This document shows positions 43,227 to 51,942 of a stretch of 64,000 bases of DNA, in pieces. The notes below the pieces were generated by a model. It saw only the letters and a program-made list of their open reading frames with translations, was not told the DNA's origin and did not search any database. A program made the position numbers and the translations under genes. Numbering within the stretch: the stretch's first letter is position 1; each line of letters begins with the position of its first letter. Source of the DNA: Anaerolineae bacterium (GTDB lineage Bacteria > Chloroflexota > Anaerolineae > Aggregatilineales > Phototrophicaceae); assembly GCA_020849765.1 (NCBI GenBank), contig JADLAY010000069.1, positions 62,001 to 126,000 on the forward strand, written 5' to 3'.

Positions 43227-44935
43227 AACGAAAGCTTCTCTGGCTCGTATGGTTCGTACTGGCGGCGGCGGCAGGGTTCTTCCTGCGCCGTCGTTTTATT
43301 TCCTTCTGGCTGCGTTTGCCTCCGCCGCGCAATCGGGTGCGCATCGAGCGCGGGCACATGATCGCGGCGCCGGATGGCGCGCTGCTCGCCAGCGATCACT
43401 ACGCGCCAATCACGGATCGCGCCTGCCCGACGATCCTGATCCGCTGCCCATATGGGCGCAATTGGCGGCATGGCATCTTCGGCCTGCGGGTGGAATTCGT
43501 GGCCCAGCGCTTTGCCGAGCGCGGTTATCACGTCATCGCTCAGGACGTGCGCGGGCGCTTCGACTCGACCGGCGTCTTCGAGCCGCACGTCAACGAGCGC
43601 AAAGACGGCCAGGCGACCATCGACTGGATCAAGCAGCAGCCCTGGTTCAATGGCGACCTGGGCATGTGGGGGCCGAGCTATCTGGGCATCGTCCAGTGGG
43701 CGGTCGCCGACGCGCCAGAAATGCGCGCCCTGTTCCCGATGATCACCAGTTCCTCGCTCTACGACATCGTCTTCCCGGATGGCGCGCTCGATCTCGGCCT
43801 GATCCTGCGCTGGATCACACTGCTCGAATTGGGCGAGAAGCAGCGTTACCGCTCGCTGGCCGCCAGTCTCTTCATCTTATTCGAGATGGAATGGCGCGTC
43901 CGTCGCGCGCTGATGACGCTGCCTGTGATCCAGGCACAGACGCGCCTGGGCGGCGCCCCCGTACCCTATTACGACGCCTGGCTGCAAGAGACCGACCCCG
44001 AGTCGCCGCTCTGGCGCGAACGGCTCGGCGGTATCGCTCATGAGCAGGTACACGGCGCGGTGCATCTCGTCGGCGGCTGGTACGATCTGTTCCTGCGCGG
44101 GCTGCTCAACGATTACGCGGCCATGAAAGCGGCGGGCAACCAACCCTACTTGACCATCGGGCCGTGGTATCACTTCAGCCATGTGTTCTTGATGTGGAAT
44201 ACGCTGCACTTTGCCGTCGAATGGTTCGACGCTAAGCTGGCCGACCGCAAAACCAAACTGCGTGAACAACCGGTGCGCCTCTACATCATGGGCGCGGATG
44301 AATGGCGCGACTATCCCGATTATCCGCCGCCCGCGCGCTCGACGCCGTTCTACCTGACGCACGATGGCAGCCTGACGCGCGAACCGCATGACTCGGCAGC
44401 CGATCATTTCACCTACGATCCAGCGCACCCGACCCCGGCGGTCGGTGGCAATCAGTTTGCGCTCGTGGCTGGCCCACAGGATAACCGGCGTCTCGAACAG
44501 CGCGGCGACGTCCTGGTCTACACGACACCCGCCTTCGATGTGCCCATGGAGTTGATCGGCCCGGTCAAGCTGCAGCTCTATGCCCGTTCATCGGCGCCGA
44601 ACGGCGATGTCTACGCGCGCCTGTGCGACGCCTATCCTGACGGTCGCCTCGTCAACATCTGTGACGGGTTAACGCGCTTCCACACTGAAACGAACGGCAG
44701 CAATGGCGACGTCCCCTGTGTGGAAATCGACATGTGGGCGACGGCCTATCAGATGAAGCCGGGGCATCGTCTTCATTTGATCGTGGCCGGGGGCGCGCAC
44801 CCACGTTGGTGCAGACACACCGGCGGCGCGACACCCTTGTTCGATACGGACGTCCGGCAGATCCAGCATACGATCTTCCACGATCGGGAACATCCGTCGA
44901 TGCTGGTCCTGCCGGTGACGTCTTCGTCAACGTAA
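43223..44935 (+). CDS. CocE/NonD family (X-Pro dipeptidyl-peptidase-like) hydrolase
   Basis: A 570-residue alpha/beta hydrolase of the CocE/X-Pro peptidase family. The start MKRKLLWLVW overlaps the SDR stop as ATGA. One N-terminal helix (residues 4-20) and an Arg-rich flank anchor it in the membrane. The nucleophile Ser152 lies in MWGPSYLGIV, the acid in GGWYDLF and the His in IGPWYHF. A C-terminal jelly-roll region (LIGPVKLQLYARS) is typical. Substrates in the family range from peptides to esters; with lipid genes nearby an ester substrate seems likely. It ends 3 bases from the convergent araD stop. Confidence 0.9.
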   Translation: MKRKLLWLVWFVLAAAAGFFLRRRFISFWLRLPPPRNRVRIERGHMIAAPDGALLASDHYAPITDRACPTILIRCPYGRNWRHGIFGLRVEFVAQRFAERGYHVIAQDVRGRFDSTGVFEPHVNERKDGQATIDWIKQQPWFNGDLGMWGPSYLGIVQWAVADAPEMRALFPMITSSSLYDIVFPDGALDLGLILRWITLLELGEKQRYRSLAASLFILFEMEWRVRRALMTLPVIQAQTRLGGAPVPYYDAWLQETDPESPLWRERLGGIAHEQVHGAVHLVGGWYDLFLRGLLNDYAAMKAAGNQPYLTIGPWYHFSHVFLMWNTLHFAVEWFDAKLADRKTKLREQPVRLYIMGADEWRDYPDYPPPARSTPFYLTHDGSLTREPHDSAADHFTYDPAHPTPAVGGNQFALVAGPQDNRRLEQRGDVLVYTTPAFDVPMELIGPVKLQLYARSSAPNGDVYARLCDAYPDGRLVNICDGLTRFHTETNGSNGDVPCVEIDMWATAYQMKPGHRLHLIVAGGAHPRWCRHTGGATPLFDTDVRQIQHTIFHDREHPSMLVLPVTSSST

Positions 44936-44938
44936 CGG

Positions 44939-45592
44939 TCAGCGCTGGCCGTAGACGTTCTGGTAGCGGTCGAACAGCTTGTCGATCTCGCTCTGTGCGA
45001 TCGGGATCGGCGTGCCGATTTGCATCGCCGTCCAGACGATGGCGGCATTGTCCTCGGTCATGATCGCCGCCTTGACGGCGCCCTCAGCATTCTTGCCGAG
45101 CGCGAACACGCCGTGATTTTGCAGCAGGCATGACGGGCTGCGATGGCCGGTCAGCGTATCGACCACCAGCTTGCCAATCGCCTCGCTGCCGATCAGGCGG
45201 AAGCCGCCGCACGGAATTTCCCCGCCGAACTCGTCGCCCATCGCCGTCGTCACGCATGGAATGCCTTTGCCAAGCACGGCAAAGGCTGTGGCGTAGCGTG
45301 AATGCGTATGGACGACGCCGTTGACCTCCGGCATCTCGCGGTAGATGTAGCAGTGCGAAAGCGTGTCCGAAGACGCTGCGTAATCACCCTCGACCAGTTC
45401 GCCGTGGATGTCGACCACGACCATGTTCTCCGGCGTCAGGTCTTCGAACTTGATACCGCTGGGCTTGATGACGACCAGATTCGTCTCCGGGTCGCGCGCG
45501 CTCAGATTGCCGCTCGTCCAGGCGACCAGGTTGTTGCGCGGAAGCTCCGCGTGCAGATTGCAGACGGTTTCGCGCAGCTCAGGTAGCAGCAT
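44939..45592 (-). CDS. araD: L-ribulose-5-phosphate 4-epimerase
   Basis: A class II aldolase-fold enzyme (217 aa) that converts L-ribulose 5-phosphate to D-xylulose 5-phosphate in arabinose use. Motifs: TSGNLSARD for phosphate binding, ASSDTLSH and VVHTHSRYATAFA with the zinc-binding His pair, and LLQNHGVFALG with the third His. It follows araB by 15 bases with AGGAGG before its ATG. No araA isomerase gene is in the window. Aldolases of this family also act on fuculose phosphate, but the araB neighbour favours ribulose phosphate. Confidence 0.92.
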   Translation of the reverse strand: MLLPELRETVCNLHAELPRNNLVAWTSGNLSARDPETNLVVIKPSGIKFEDLTPENMVVVDIHGELVEGDYAASSDTLSHCYIYREMPEVNGVVHTHSRYATAFAVLGKGIPCVTTAMGDEFGGEIPCGGFRLIGSEAIGKLVVDTLTGHRSPSCLLQNHGVFALGKNAEGAVKAAIMTEDNAAIVWTAMQIGTPIPIAQSEIDKLFDRYQNVYGQR

Positions 45593-45607
45593 GATTGTCC
45601 TCCTGTC

Positions 45608-47260
45608 TTAGGCGTGCGCAGCGCGCTTGATCTGCTTCAGACGTTTCATCACGTCATTGGCACCGCGCCCGAAGTAATCGTAGAGAGTCTTGTAGTCGGC
45701 GTAGAGCTGGTCGTAGACCTTCTGATTGGCGGGGATCGGCGTGACGACCTCGTCCTTCAGCTTGCCCATCTTCTCGGCTGCAGCCTGGATATTGGGATAC
45801 ACCCCCGCAGCGACTGCCGCGTGCATGGCGCTGCCCAGGGCCGGCGCTTGCGCAGACCCGGCCAGTTTGAACGAACGCCCGGTCACGTCAGCGTAGATCT
45901 GGCGCAGCAGGGCGTTCTTCTCCGGCAGGCCGCCGGCGGCGACCAACTCGTTAACGGCCACGCCGCGATCCTCGAATGCCTCGATGATCACGCGCGTGCC
46001 AAAGGCCGTCGCTTCGATCAGCGCACGGTAAATATCCGGCGCGCGTGTCGCCAGCGTCATGCCGACCATCATGCCGGTCAGATCTGCGTCGACCAGCGTC
46101 GAACGGTTGCCGTTCCACCAATCGAGCGCGATCAGGCCATGTTCGCCGACGGCCTGCTTGGCCGACTCGCGTTCGAGATACTCATGCAGATTCAACCCGG
46201 CTGCCTGCGCCGCTTCATGATATTCCGGCGGCACCGCGTGATCGACAAACCAGGCGAAGATATCGCCGACACCGCTCTGCCCGGCTTCATAGCCATACAG
46301 ACCGGGGATGATGCCGCCCTTGACCACGCCGCACATGCCGTCCACGTCCTGCAGCTGCGTGCCGGACATAATGTGGCAGGTCGACGTGCCCATGATCATG
46401 ACCATGACGCCCGCCTCGGTCGCCTTGACTGCTGGGGCGGCCACGTGCGCGTCGACGTTGGCCACCGCGACGGCAATACCGGCGGGCAGGCCCATCTTGG
46501 CGGCCATCTCCGGCGTCAGTTCACCGGCCTTGTCGCCGAGCTGGGCGAAATCCGTCGTCCCGATCTTGGTCTCGACCACGTCGGCAAAGGCCGGGTCGAG
46601 CGCGGCGAAATACGCCTTGCTGGGGAAGTGGCCATCCTGCACCATCGCCTTGTAACCGGCGGTGCACGTATTGCGCGTTTCGACGCCCGTCATCTGCCAG
46701 ATGATCCAGTCCGCCGCTTCGATGAATTGATCGATCTCGCGGTAGACGCTCGGCGCTTCCTGCAAAATCTGCAGGAGCTTGCTGAAGAACCACTCCGAGG
46801 AGATCTTGCCGCCGTAGCGAGCCAGCCAGGTTTCGCCCATCTTGCGCGCCGTCTCGTTGATCAGATCCGCCTGGCGTTGGCCGGCATGATGTTTCCACAG
46901 CTTGACGTAGGCATGGGGCTCGTCGCGAAATTCGGGCAGGAAGGACAACGGTGTGCCATCCTGCTTGACCGGCATCGGCGAGCTGGCAGTGAAATCGGTG
47001 CCGATGCCGACGACTTCCTTCGGATCGATGCCGCTCTGGCGCAGCACCGCCGGGACGGTGTGGGTCAGCACGTCGATGTAGTCCTGAGGATCTTGCAGTG
47101 CCCAGTCCGGCGGGAGCTTGCGCCCGCTGGCGGGCAGCACGTCGTCGATGACGCCGTGCGGATAATCGTAGACGGCGGAGGTGATTTCGCGCCCATCCCG
47201 CGTGTCGATCAATACGGCACGTCCGGAGAGCGTCCCAAAATCGATACCAATTGTGTACAT
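45608..47260 (-). CDS. araB: Ribulokinase
   Basis: A FGGY-family kinase (550 aa) that phosphorylates L-ribulose. The start MYTIGIDFGTLSGRAVLID has AGGAG 10 bases upstream; the open frame continues 27 codons further but into a hairpin region, so this start is preferred. The substrate-binding motif GIGTDFTASSPMPV and the later ATP-site stretch VNELVAAGGLPEKNALLRQI support AraB rather than xylulokinase. The gene precedes araD. The leader contains a three-armed inverted repeat that could attenuate transcription from the gene upstream. Confidence 0.93.
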   Translation of the reverse strand: MYTIGIDFGTLSGRAVLIDTRDGREITSAVYDYPHGVIDDVLPASGRKLPPDWALQDPQDYIDVLTHTVPAVLRQSGIDPKEVVGIGTDFTASSPMPVKQDGTPLSFLPEFRDEPHAYVKLWKHHAGQRQADLINETARKMGETWLARYGGKISSEWFFSKLLQILQEAPSVYREIDQFIEAADWIIWQMTGVETRNTCTAGYKAMVQDGHFPSKAYFAALDPAFADVVETKIGTTDFAQLGDKAGELTPEMAAKMGLPAGIAVAVANVDAHVAAPAVKATEAGVMVMIMGTSTCHIMSGTQLQDVDGMCGVVKGGIIPGLYGYEAGQSGVGDIFAWFVDHAVPPEYHEAAQAAGLNLHEYLERESAKQAVGEHGLIALDWWNGNRSTLVDADLTGMMVGMTLATRAPDIYRALIEATAFGTRVIIEAFEDRGVAVNELVAAGGLPEKNALLRQIYADVTGRSFKLAGSAQAPALGSAMHAAVAAGVYPNIQAAAEKMGKLKDEVVTPIPANQKVYDQLYADYKTLYDYFGRGANDVMKRLKQIKRAAHA

Positions 47261-47302
47261 AAGTTCATTGCTCCTTGCGCTGAAAACTTTCAACGCAAAC
47301 AT

Positions 47303-47348
47303 ATCGCCCCAACGAAAATGGGGCGATGACCTGACGACCATCGCCCCA
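47303..47348 (-). terminator. Three-armed inverted repeat between the cytochrome lipoprotein gene and araB
   Basis: The 9-mer TGGGGCGAT and its complement occur in alternation at 47303-47311, 47319-47327 and 47340-47348. On the minus strand arms one and two form a 9-bp hairpin with a 12-base loop followed by TTTTCGT, like a weak terminator. Arms two and three form an alternative hairpin with a 7-base loop. Confidence 0.6.
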
Positions 47349-47410
47349 TAGTTTGGCGCATTTCTGCGGATTCTGCACGGCGTTTAGGTTGTCGCTCTGG
47401 CGCTGCGTGC

Positions 47411-49066
47411 TTACTTCTGATCGTCGCGCATGAGTTCGGCCAGCTGCGCTTTGAGGGCGGCTCGCTTGCGCTCATACGCCTTATGGGTGACCTTCCCGGC
47501 ATCATGATCGCGATCGAGCGTGGCGATCTGCTCAATCAACGACTGCGCTTCTGCCGTGGCCACAATCACCGGGCCGAGCGGTCGCGCCCTCCGATCGCGG
47601 AGGAACAGGAACGCGGCCAGCACAATCGCGAGGACGCCGAAGATGATCAGCACATAGGAGACGAGGTTGTCGCTCGTGACTGCGCTGCTCGTCTGGGTCG
47701 ACGCATCGGCGACCGGCGCGCCCGACACCACATACGAGACGCTGGTTTCCGGCGGTGTCGACATTTGCCCGGCGTAGCTCATCATGGTCGAGCTGCCGAC
47801 CTGGCGCATGCCTTGCTCGGCCAGCAAATCACCGGCGACGGTCAAACCACCGCTCGCGACTAAGACTTCGTAGCTGCCGTCGACGGCATACGGAATGACC
47901 TGCGCCACCGTCGCCTGGTTGTTCGGATACGGCATGCCGAAGGCGACGTGCATCAGATGCTGCTCGCCGGGCAGGACGGGCTGCGTGTCGAAGACCTGCG
48001 AACCGTCTTCCGAAACCACGTAGTCAGAACTGGTGAAGTTCTGGTAGATGGCGCCATCCGGCACGGCGATGCTGACGGAGGTCGCGCCGTCGTCAGTGAC
48101 GTTGAGGAATACATGATCCGACGTGTTGGTGTAACTGACGACCTGTACGACCTGCAGCCCGCCATCCGCCGCAATCACCTGGTTGAGGATGGCGTCAATT
48201 TGAATAATCGACGGATCGTTGCTGGTCTCGTAGATCGAGATCGGCAGCGTCAACTCCGTCGTGCTGTCGTCGATCGTGGCGAATTCGCTCATGAAGCGGA
48301 TGTCGTTGTACTCGGCGGTCAACACGTACTGAAGATCCGACCGCATCGGGATATCCTCAAGACGGAAGCTGCCATCGGCGTTGGCCGTCGTCTCGAAGAT
48401 CTGGCTCTCGAACTGGGCGTCGACGGCGAACAGCCGGACGACCTGCCCATCCGGGATCGATCCGCCTGCCGTGCCGTTGGTCAGTTGACCGCTGACGACG
48501 CCGGTCGCCCCAGGCTCCTCGGTCGTTTGCACTTCCGCACCCGGCGATGGCTCTTCGGTCGTCTGGACCTCGGCTCCGGTAGCCGGTGCTGCGGTTGGCT
48601 GTGCCTGTGCGACCTGAGCTGGCTCCGACGACGACAGGTTGTAGACGTAGTTCGCCACGGCCCAGCGTTCCGTTTCCGAAAGTTTGTCGGCCCACGGCGG
48701 CATCAGCAGATCCATGCGCCCTTCAGTCACGATCTGGAAGTAGTCTGCCGGCGTTTTGCCCTCAATTGTTGCCGGATCTGTGAAATCGATGATACTTGGG
48801 ATCTGTCCGCTGAGGACGAATTCACCGTCGCCCTGCCCGGTTACACCATGGCAGCGCGTACAGTTTGCGGCGTAGACTTGCGCGCCAAGCGCCAGATCCG
48901 GCGCTTCCTGAGGTACGCTAAGAGCAGCGGACGGTGCCTGCGGCGGCAGCGTCGCGACGACGCGTGGCTCACCGGCCAACCCCTGGCATGAGGCCAGGGC
49001 GAGTGCTACAAGTGATAAAAACAGGGTCAGTTTGCGGTTGTGGGTTACACACCGAAACGCAGCCAT
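47411..49066 (-). CDS. Cytochrome c lipoprotein with carboxypeptidase-regulatory-like domain and membrane anchor
   Basis: A 551-residue exported protein. The start MAAFRCVTHNRK gives a lipoprotein signal ending in ALASC. A class I cytochrome c domain follows with heme site CTRCH and Met ligand in LLMPPWADKL. After a Thr/Glu linker, residues of GQLTNGTAGGSIPDG start a CarboxypepD_reg-like beta domain. A long beta-rich region, one helix (VSYVLIIFGVLAIVLAAFLF) and a cytoplasmic tail of about 60 residues rich in charged helices complete it. The gene is divergent from the NarL-type sensor kinase. It probably takes part in periplasmic electron transfer; partners are unknown. Confidence 0.82.
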   Translation of the reverse strand: MAAFRCVTHNRKLTLFLSLVALALASCQGLAGEPRVVATLPPQAPSAALSVPQEAPDLALGAQVYAANCTRCHGVTGQGDGEFVLSGQIPSIIDFTDPATIEGKTPADYFQIVTEGRMDLLMPPWADKLSETERWAVANYVYNLSSSEPAQVAQAQPTAAPATGAEVQTTEEPSPGAEVQTTEEPGATGVVSGQLTNGTAGGSIPDGQVVRLFAVDAQFESQIFETTANADGSFRLEDIPMRSDLQYVLTAEYNDIRFMSEFATIDDSTTELTLPISIYETSNDPSIIQIDAILNQVIAADGGLQVVQVVSYTNTSDHVFLNVTDDGATSVSIAVPDGAIYQNFTSSDYVVSEDGSQVFDTQPVLPGEQHLMHVAFGMPYPNNQATVAQVIPYAVDGSYEVLVASGGLTVAGDLLAEQGMRQVGSSTMMSYAGQMSTPPETSVSYVVSGAPVADASTQTSSAVTSDNLVSYVLIIFGVLAIVLAAFLFLRDRRARPLGPVIVATAEAQSLIEQIATLDRDHDAGKVTHKAYERKRAALKAQLAELMRDDQK

Positions 49067-49244
49067 GGCCCCCCCTAAATGCTGCAATATCGAGACAATC
49101 GTGGACAATGATACCAAGCTAAGCGCGTTTTAAGGAGATAAACAGCTTTCATTCAACACCAATAAAGTGTGAAGTATGTCATCTTAAACAACAGGGCCGT
49201 TTGTCCCAAAATAGAGAAGATGTCACGTTCTGGAGAAAACTGCA

Positions 49245-51032
49245 TTGAAACTACTGCCACGTTTCAATCGACTGAGCACCGGTTTGATGTTCGTCTTCCT
49301 GATCGTGCTCATGATCCCGCTGTTGGCGACAGCGCTCTATGGCCATCTGTTTGCGCGTGACGTGCTCTCGCGCAACGCCGTCGAACGGTCGCTCAGCCAG
49401 CTCTCGCTACAGGCGGAGAGCATCGTCAGTTCGCTTCGTCAGGCGCAGGGAGACGCCCTCTACATCTCGTCGCTGCGCAGCCTGCACAACCTGAACGAGC
49501 AAAGAGTCGCCATCGAGGCCGCACGTACGGAGGCGGCACGCGACTTTCTCGTCTTCCTGTCCTCGCGCCCGATGTATCGCGCGCTGCGCTACCTGGATGA
49601 AGATGGCATGGAGATGGTGGCCGCCCAGTCCGATGGTCGCACCGTCAGCATCGTCGACAATTTGCAGGATCGCAGCAGCACCGATTATTTCCGCTACACC
49701 ATTCAAATATTGCCCGGCGGCGTTTACGTCTCCTCGTTCGGCTTTGACGATACCGGGACCGATAGCGCGCCACTCTTGACCTATGCCATGCGCGCCAACG
49801 ACGGCGGTATCGTCGTCATCGATCTACACGCGGGGTGGCTGCTGCGCAATCTGCCCGGCGGCTCCAGCATCGACCAGTGGGCGATCATCGATCAAGATCA
49901 GAATTACCTCGTCTACCCGTCCTCGTTCGACCCGGAAGCTCATGCCCTGGATCTCTCCTTCATGCTGGAGAACGATGCGGGCTGGCGCGAGACCAACGAC
50001 AGCGTCTACGTCTACACCACCATTCACCCGACGGTCAATCTGCCCGATTACGCCTGGGTCATGTACAGCATCACGCCCAAGGCCGTGCTCTACGCCGAAT
50101 TGACTCACTTCTATCTGGCGGCGGGTGGTTTTGCGCTCGTCGGTGTCGGGGTGGCGATCCTGCTGGCCTACTTCATGAGCCGCAGCCTGACCAAACCGCT
50201 CGCGCAGCTGGAAACAATGGCGACGGCCTTCGGGCGCGATGGCACGCTGCCCGTGCTGCCCAATCAGCTGTCCCGCGATGAGATCGGCTCGCTCACGCGC
50301 ACGTTTTGCGACATGGCGCACGAGTTGGAGCGCCAGCGGCGCCAGGAACACCGCCTGATCGAGCAGTTGATCAACGCTCAGGAAGAAGAACGCAAGCTGA
50401 TCGCTTACGACCTGCACGACGGTCTGATTCAACAAATGGTTGGCGCGCGCCTGTACCTGACCAACTGCCGCGAGTCGTGCCCGATCGATGCGCACGCCAC
50501 CCAGAACGGCATCCAGCGCGGCTGCGACGCGCTGACCGAAGCGATCGTCGAAGGCCGCCGTATCATCGAAGGTCTGCGCCCCGCTGTGCTCGACGATCTG
50601 GGCCTGATCGCAGCCATCGAGGAAGTGGCACAGACGCACGCGCAGTTGGCGGGCTGGGATCTGCATATGGATTTGCAGCAGTTACCCAATGAGCCGGAAA
50701 AGACGATCTCGGTCACGCTGTTCCGCATTTTGCAGGAAGCGCTCAACAACGCGCTCAAACATGCGCACGCGCGCTCGATGAATATTCATCTCCATAACGG
50801 CTCCGGCATTGGCATTCGCATTCATGACGATGGCGCGGGCTTCGACCCGGCGACTATCACTAATGAAGGCCGCGGCCTGGGGATGAAGACGATGCAGGAG
50901 CGCGCCGCGCTGCTCGGTGGGATCTGTGAGATTATCAGCCAGCCCGGCCATGGGACACTCATCAACGTCTGGGTGCCGGAAACGGTCTCCCCGCGCGGCG
51001 TCAGAACGCCAAACGTGACGCTGGTGGAATAA
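49245..51032 (+). CDS. NarL-type sensor histidine kinase (HisKA_3)
   Basis: A 595-residue membrane sensor. Translation starts at TTG with GGAG 9 bases upstream. Helix 1 (GLMFVFLIVLMIPLLATALY) and a second helix near residue 290 bracket an outer domain of about 250 residues, likely a Cache-type sensor. A HAMP segment follows (YFMSRSLTKPLAQLETMATAF). The HisKA_3 box YDLHDGLIQQM puts the phosphorylated His at 391, and the ATPase domain has HDDGAGFDP and GRGLGMKTMQERA. A NarL-type regulator gene lies 18 bases downstream. The pair precedes the cytochrome operon and may control it. Confidence 0.93.
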   Translation: MKLLPRFNRLSTGLMFVFLIVLMIPLLATALYGHLFARDVLSRNAVERSLSQLSLQAESIVSSLRQAQGDALYISSLRSLHNLNEQRVAIEAARTEAARDFLVFLSSRPMYRALRYLDEDGMEMVAAQSDGRTVSIVDNLQDRSSTDYFRYTIQILPGGVYVSSFGFDDTGTDSAPLLTYAMRANDGGIVVIDLHAGWLLRNLPGGSSIDQWAIIDQDQNYLVYPSSFDPEAHALDLSFMLENDAGWRETNDSVYVYTTIHPTVNLPDYAWVMYSITPKAVLYAELTHFYLAAGGFALVGVGVAILLAYFMSRSLTKPLAQLETMATAFGRDGTLPVLPNQLSRDEIGSLTRTFCDMAHELERQRRQEHRLIEQLINAQEEERKLIAYDLHDGLIQQMVGARLYLTNCRESCPIDAHATQNGIQRGCDALTEAIVEGRRIIEGLRPAVLDDLGLIAAIEEVAQTHAQLAGWDLHMDLQQLPNEPEKTISVTLFRILQEALNNALKHAHARSMNIHLHNGSGIGIRIHDDGAGFDPATITNEGRGLGMKTMQERAALLGGICEIISQPGHGTLINVWVPETVSPRGVRTPNVTLVE

Positions 51033-51050
51033 GCGCAAAGGGGTTGCGCC

Positions 51051-51725
51051 ATGCAGAACGATGGTCAAGGCAAAGTGCGTGTGGTGATCGTCGACGATCA
51101 CGGAATCGTCAGGCAGGGTCTGCGCGCGCTGCTCACACGACCCGGCATCGACGTCGTCGGCGAAGCGGATAGCGGCACCAATGCCATCGCGCTCGCCCAT
51201 CGTGAGCAGCCTGACGTCATGCTGCTCGACATCCGCATGAAGGATATGGATGGCTTGCAGGCGCTGCCGCAGATCAAGGCCGTTTCCCCGCGCACGAGCA
51301 TCATCATGCTCACGACCTACGCCAACCCCGGCTATCTGGCGCGGGCGATCAGCGGCGGCGCCGCGGGCTATCTTTCGAAAGAGACGGACCCGGATCAGAT
51401 TGTGCGCGCCGTCATGGCGGCTGCCGCGGGCGATGACCTGATCGACCGAGCACTGCTGACCGCGGCCCTGGCGAGCGCCGTCGATCACAGCACGCCGACG
51501 CCGGAACCGACCGAGCTTGAGAGTGAGCCGCTGTCCGAACGCGAACGCGACGTGCTGCGCCTGATTGTGGAAGGCTTCGCTAACCAGTCGATTGCCGAAA
51601 CGCTCAACATCAGCCTGCCGACGGTCAAAACGCATGTGCAGCACATCCTCCAGAAATTGCACGTCTCGGATCGCACGCAGGCGGCTCTGCTGGCGCTCCG
51701 GCACGGGCTGGTGGATGCGGAGTAG
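51051..51725 (+). CDS. NarL/FixJ-type response regulator
   Basis: A 224-residue regulator. The receiver domain has the acidic pair in VVIVDDHG, the phosphoacceptor Asp60 in VMLLDIRMKD and the Lys in LSKETDPDQ. After a short Pro/Glu linker comes a LuxR-type helix-turn-helix (LSERERDVLRLIVEGFANQSI...VKTHVQHILQKL). It pairs with the upstream kinase. Tandem repeats at 51766-51808, just past its stop and before the multiheme cytochrome operon, are candidate binding sites. Confidence 0.95.
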   Translation: MQNDGQGKVRVVIVDDHGIVRQGLRALLTRPGIDVVGEADSGTNAIALAHREQPDVMLLDIRMKDMDGLQALPQIKAVSPRTSIIMLTTYANPGYLARAISGGAAGYLSKETDPDQIVRAVMAAAAGDDLIDRALLTAALASAVDHSTPTPEPTELESEPLSERERDVLRLIVEGFANQSIAETLNISLPTVKTHVQHILQKLHVSDRTQAALLALRHGLVDAE

Positions 51726-51765
51726 TCGAGGCTTGTCGAGCACGAGCTGCGAAGAATTAAGGGAA

Positions 51766-51808
51766 TTCATCCCCCGGAATGATCGCTGTTCATCCCCGCG
51801 AACGATGG
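51766..51808 (+). promoter_or_regulatory. Tandem direct repeats upstream of the multiheme cytochrome operon
   Basis: Two copies of about 20 bases start at 51766 and 51789, 23 bases apart. Both begin TTCATCCCC and share GAA and GAT at the same places, with about 15 of 20 positions identical. The spacing is close to two helical turns. They may bind the response regulator encoded next door. Confidence 0.45.
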
Positions 51809-51860
51809 CGGAATGAGCTCCGGGTGAGAGAATGTAGGCTAGAGCTTTTCATGCGAGGAA

Positions 51861-51888
51861 TCAATCTGCTTCTTAAGCAGTGAATTGA
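51861..51888. promoter_or_regulatory. Inverted repeat upstream of the multiheme cytochrome operon
   Basis: TCAAT-CTGCTT and AAGCAG-TGA-ATTGA form an interrupted palindrome 55 bases before the first cytochrome start. It could be an operator or a leader hairpin. Confidence 0.35.
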
Positions 51889-51942
51889 TCGAAATAGTGA
51901 CCTGCTGTTGAAATGACCGTATCGGAAAGGCAGCAAATCAAG

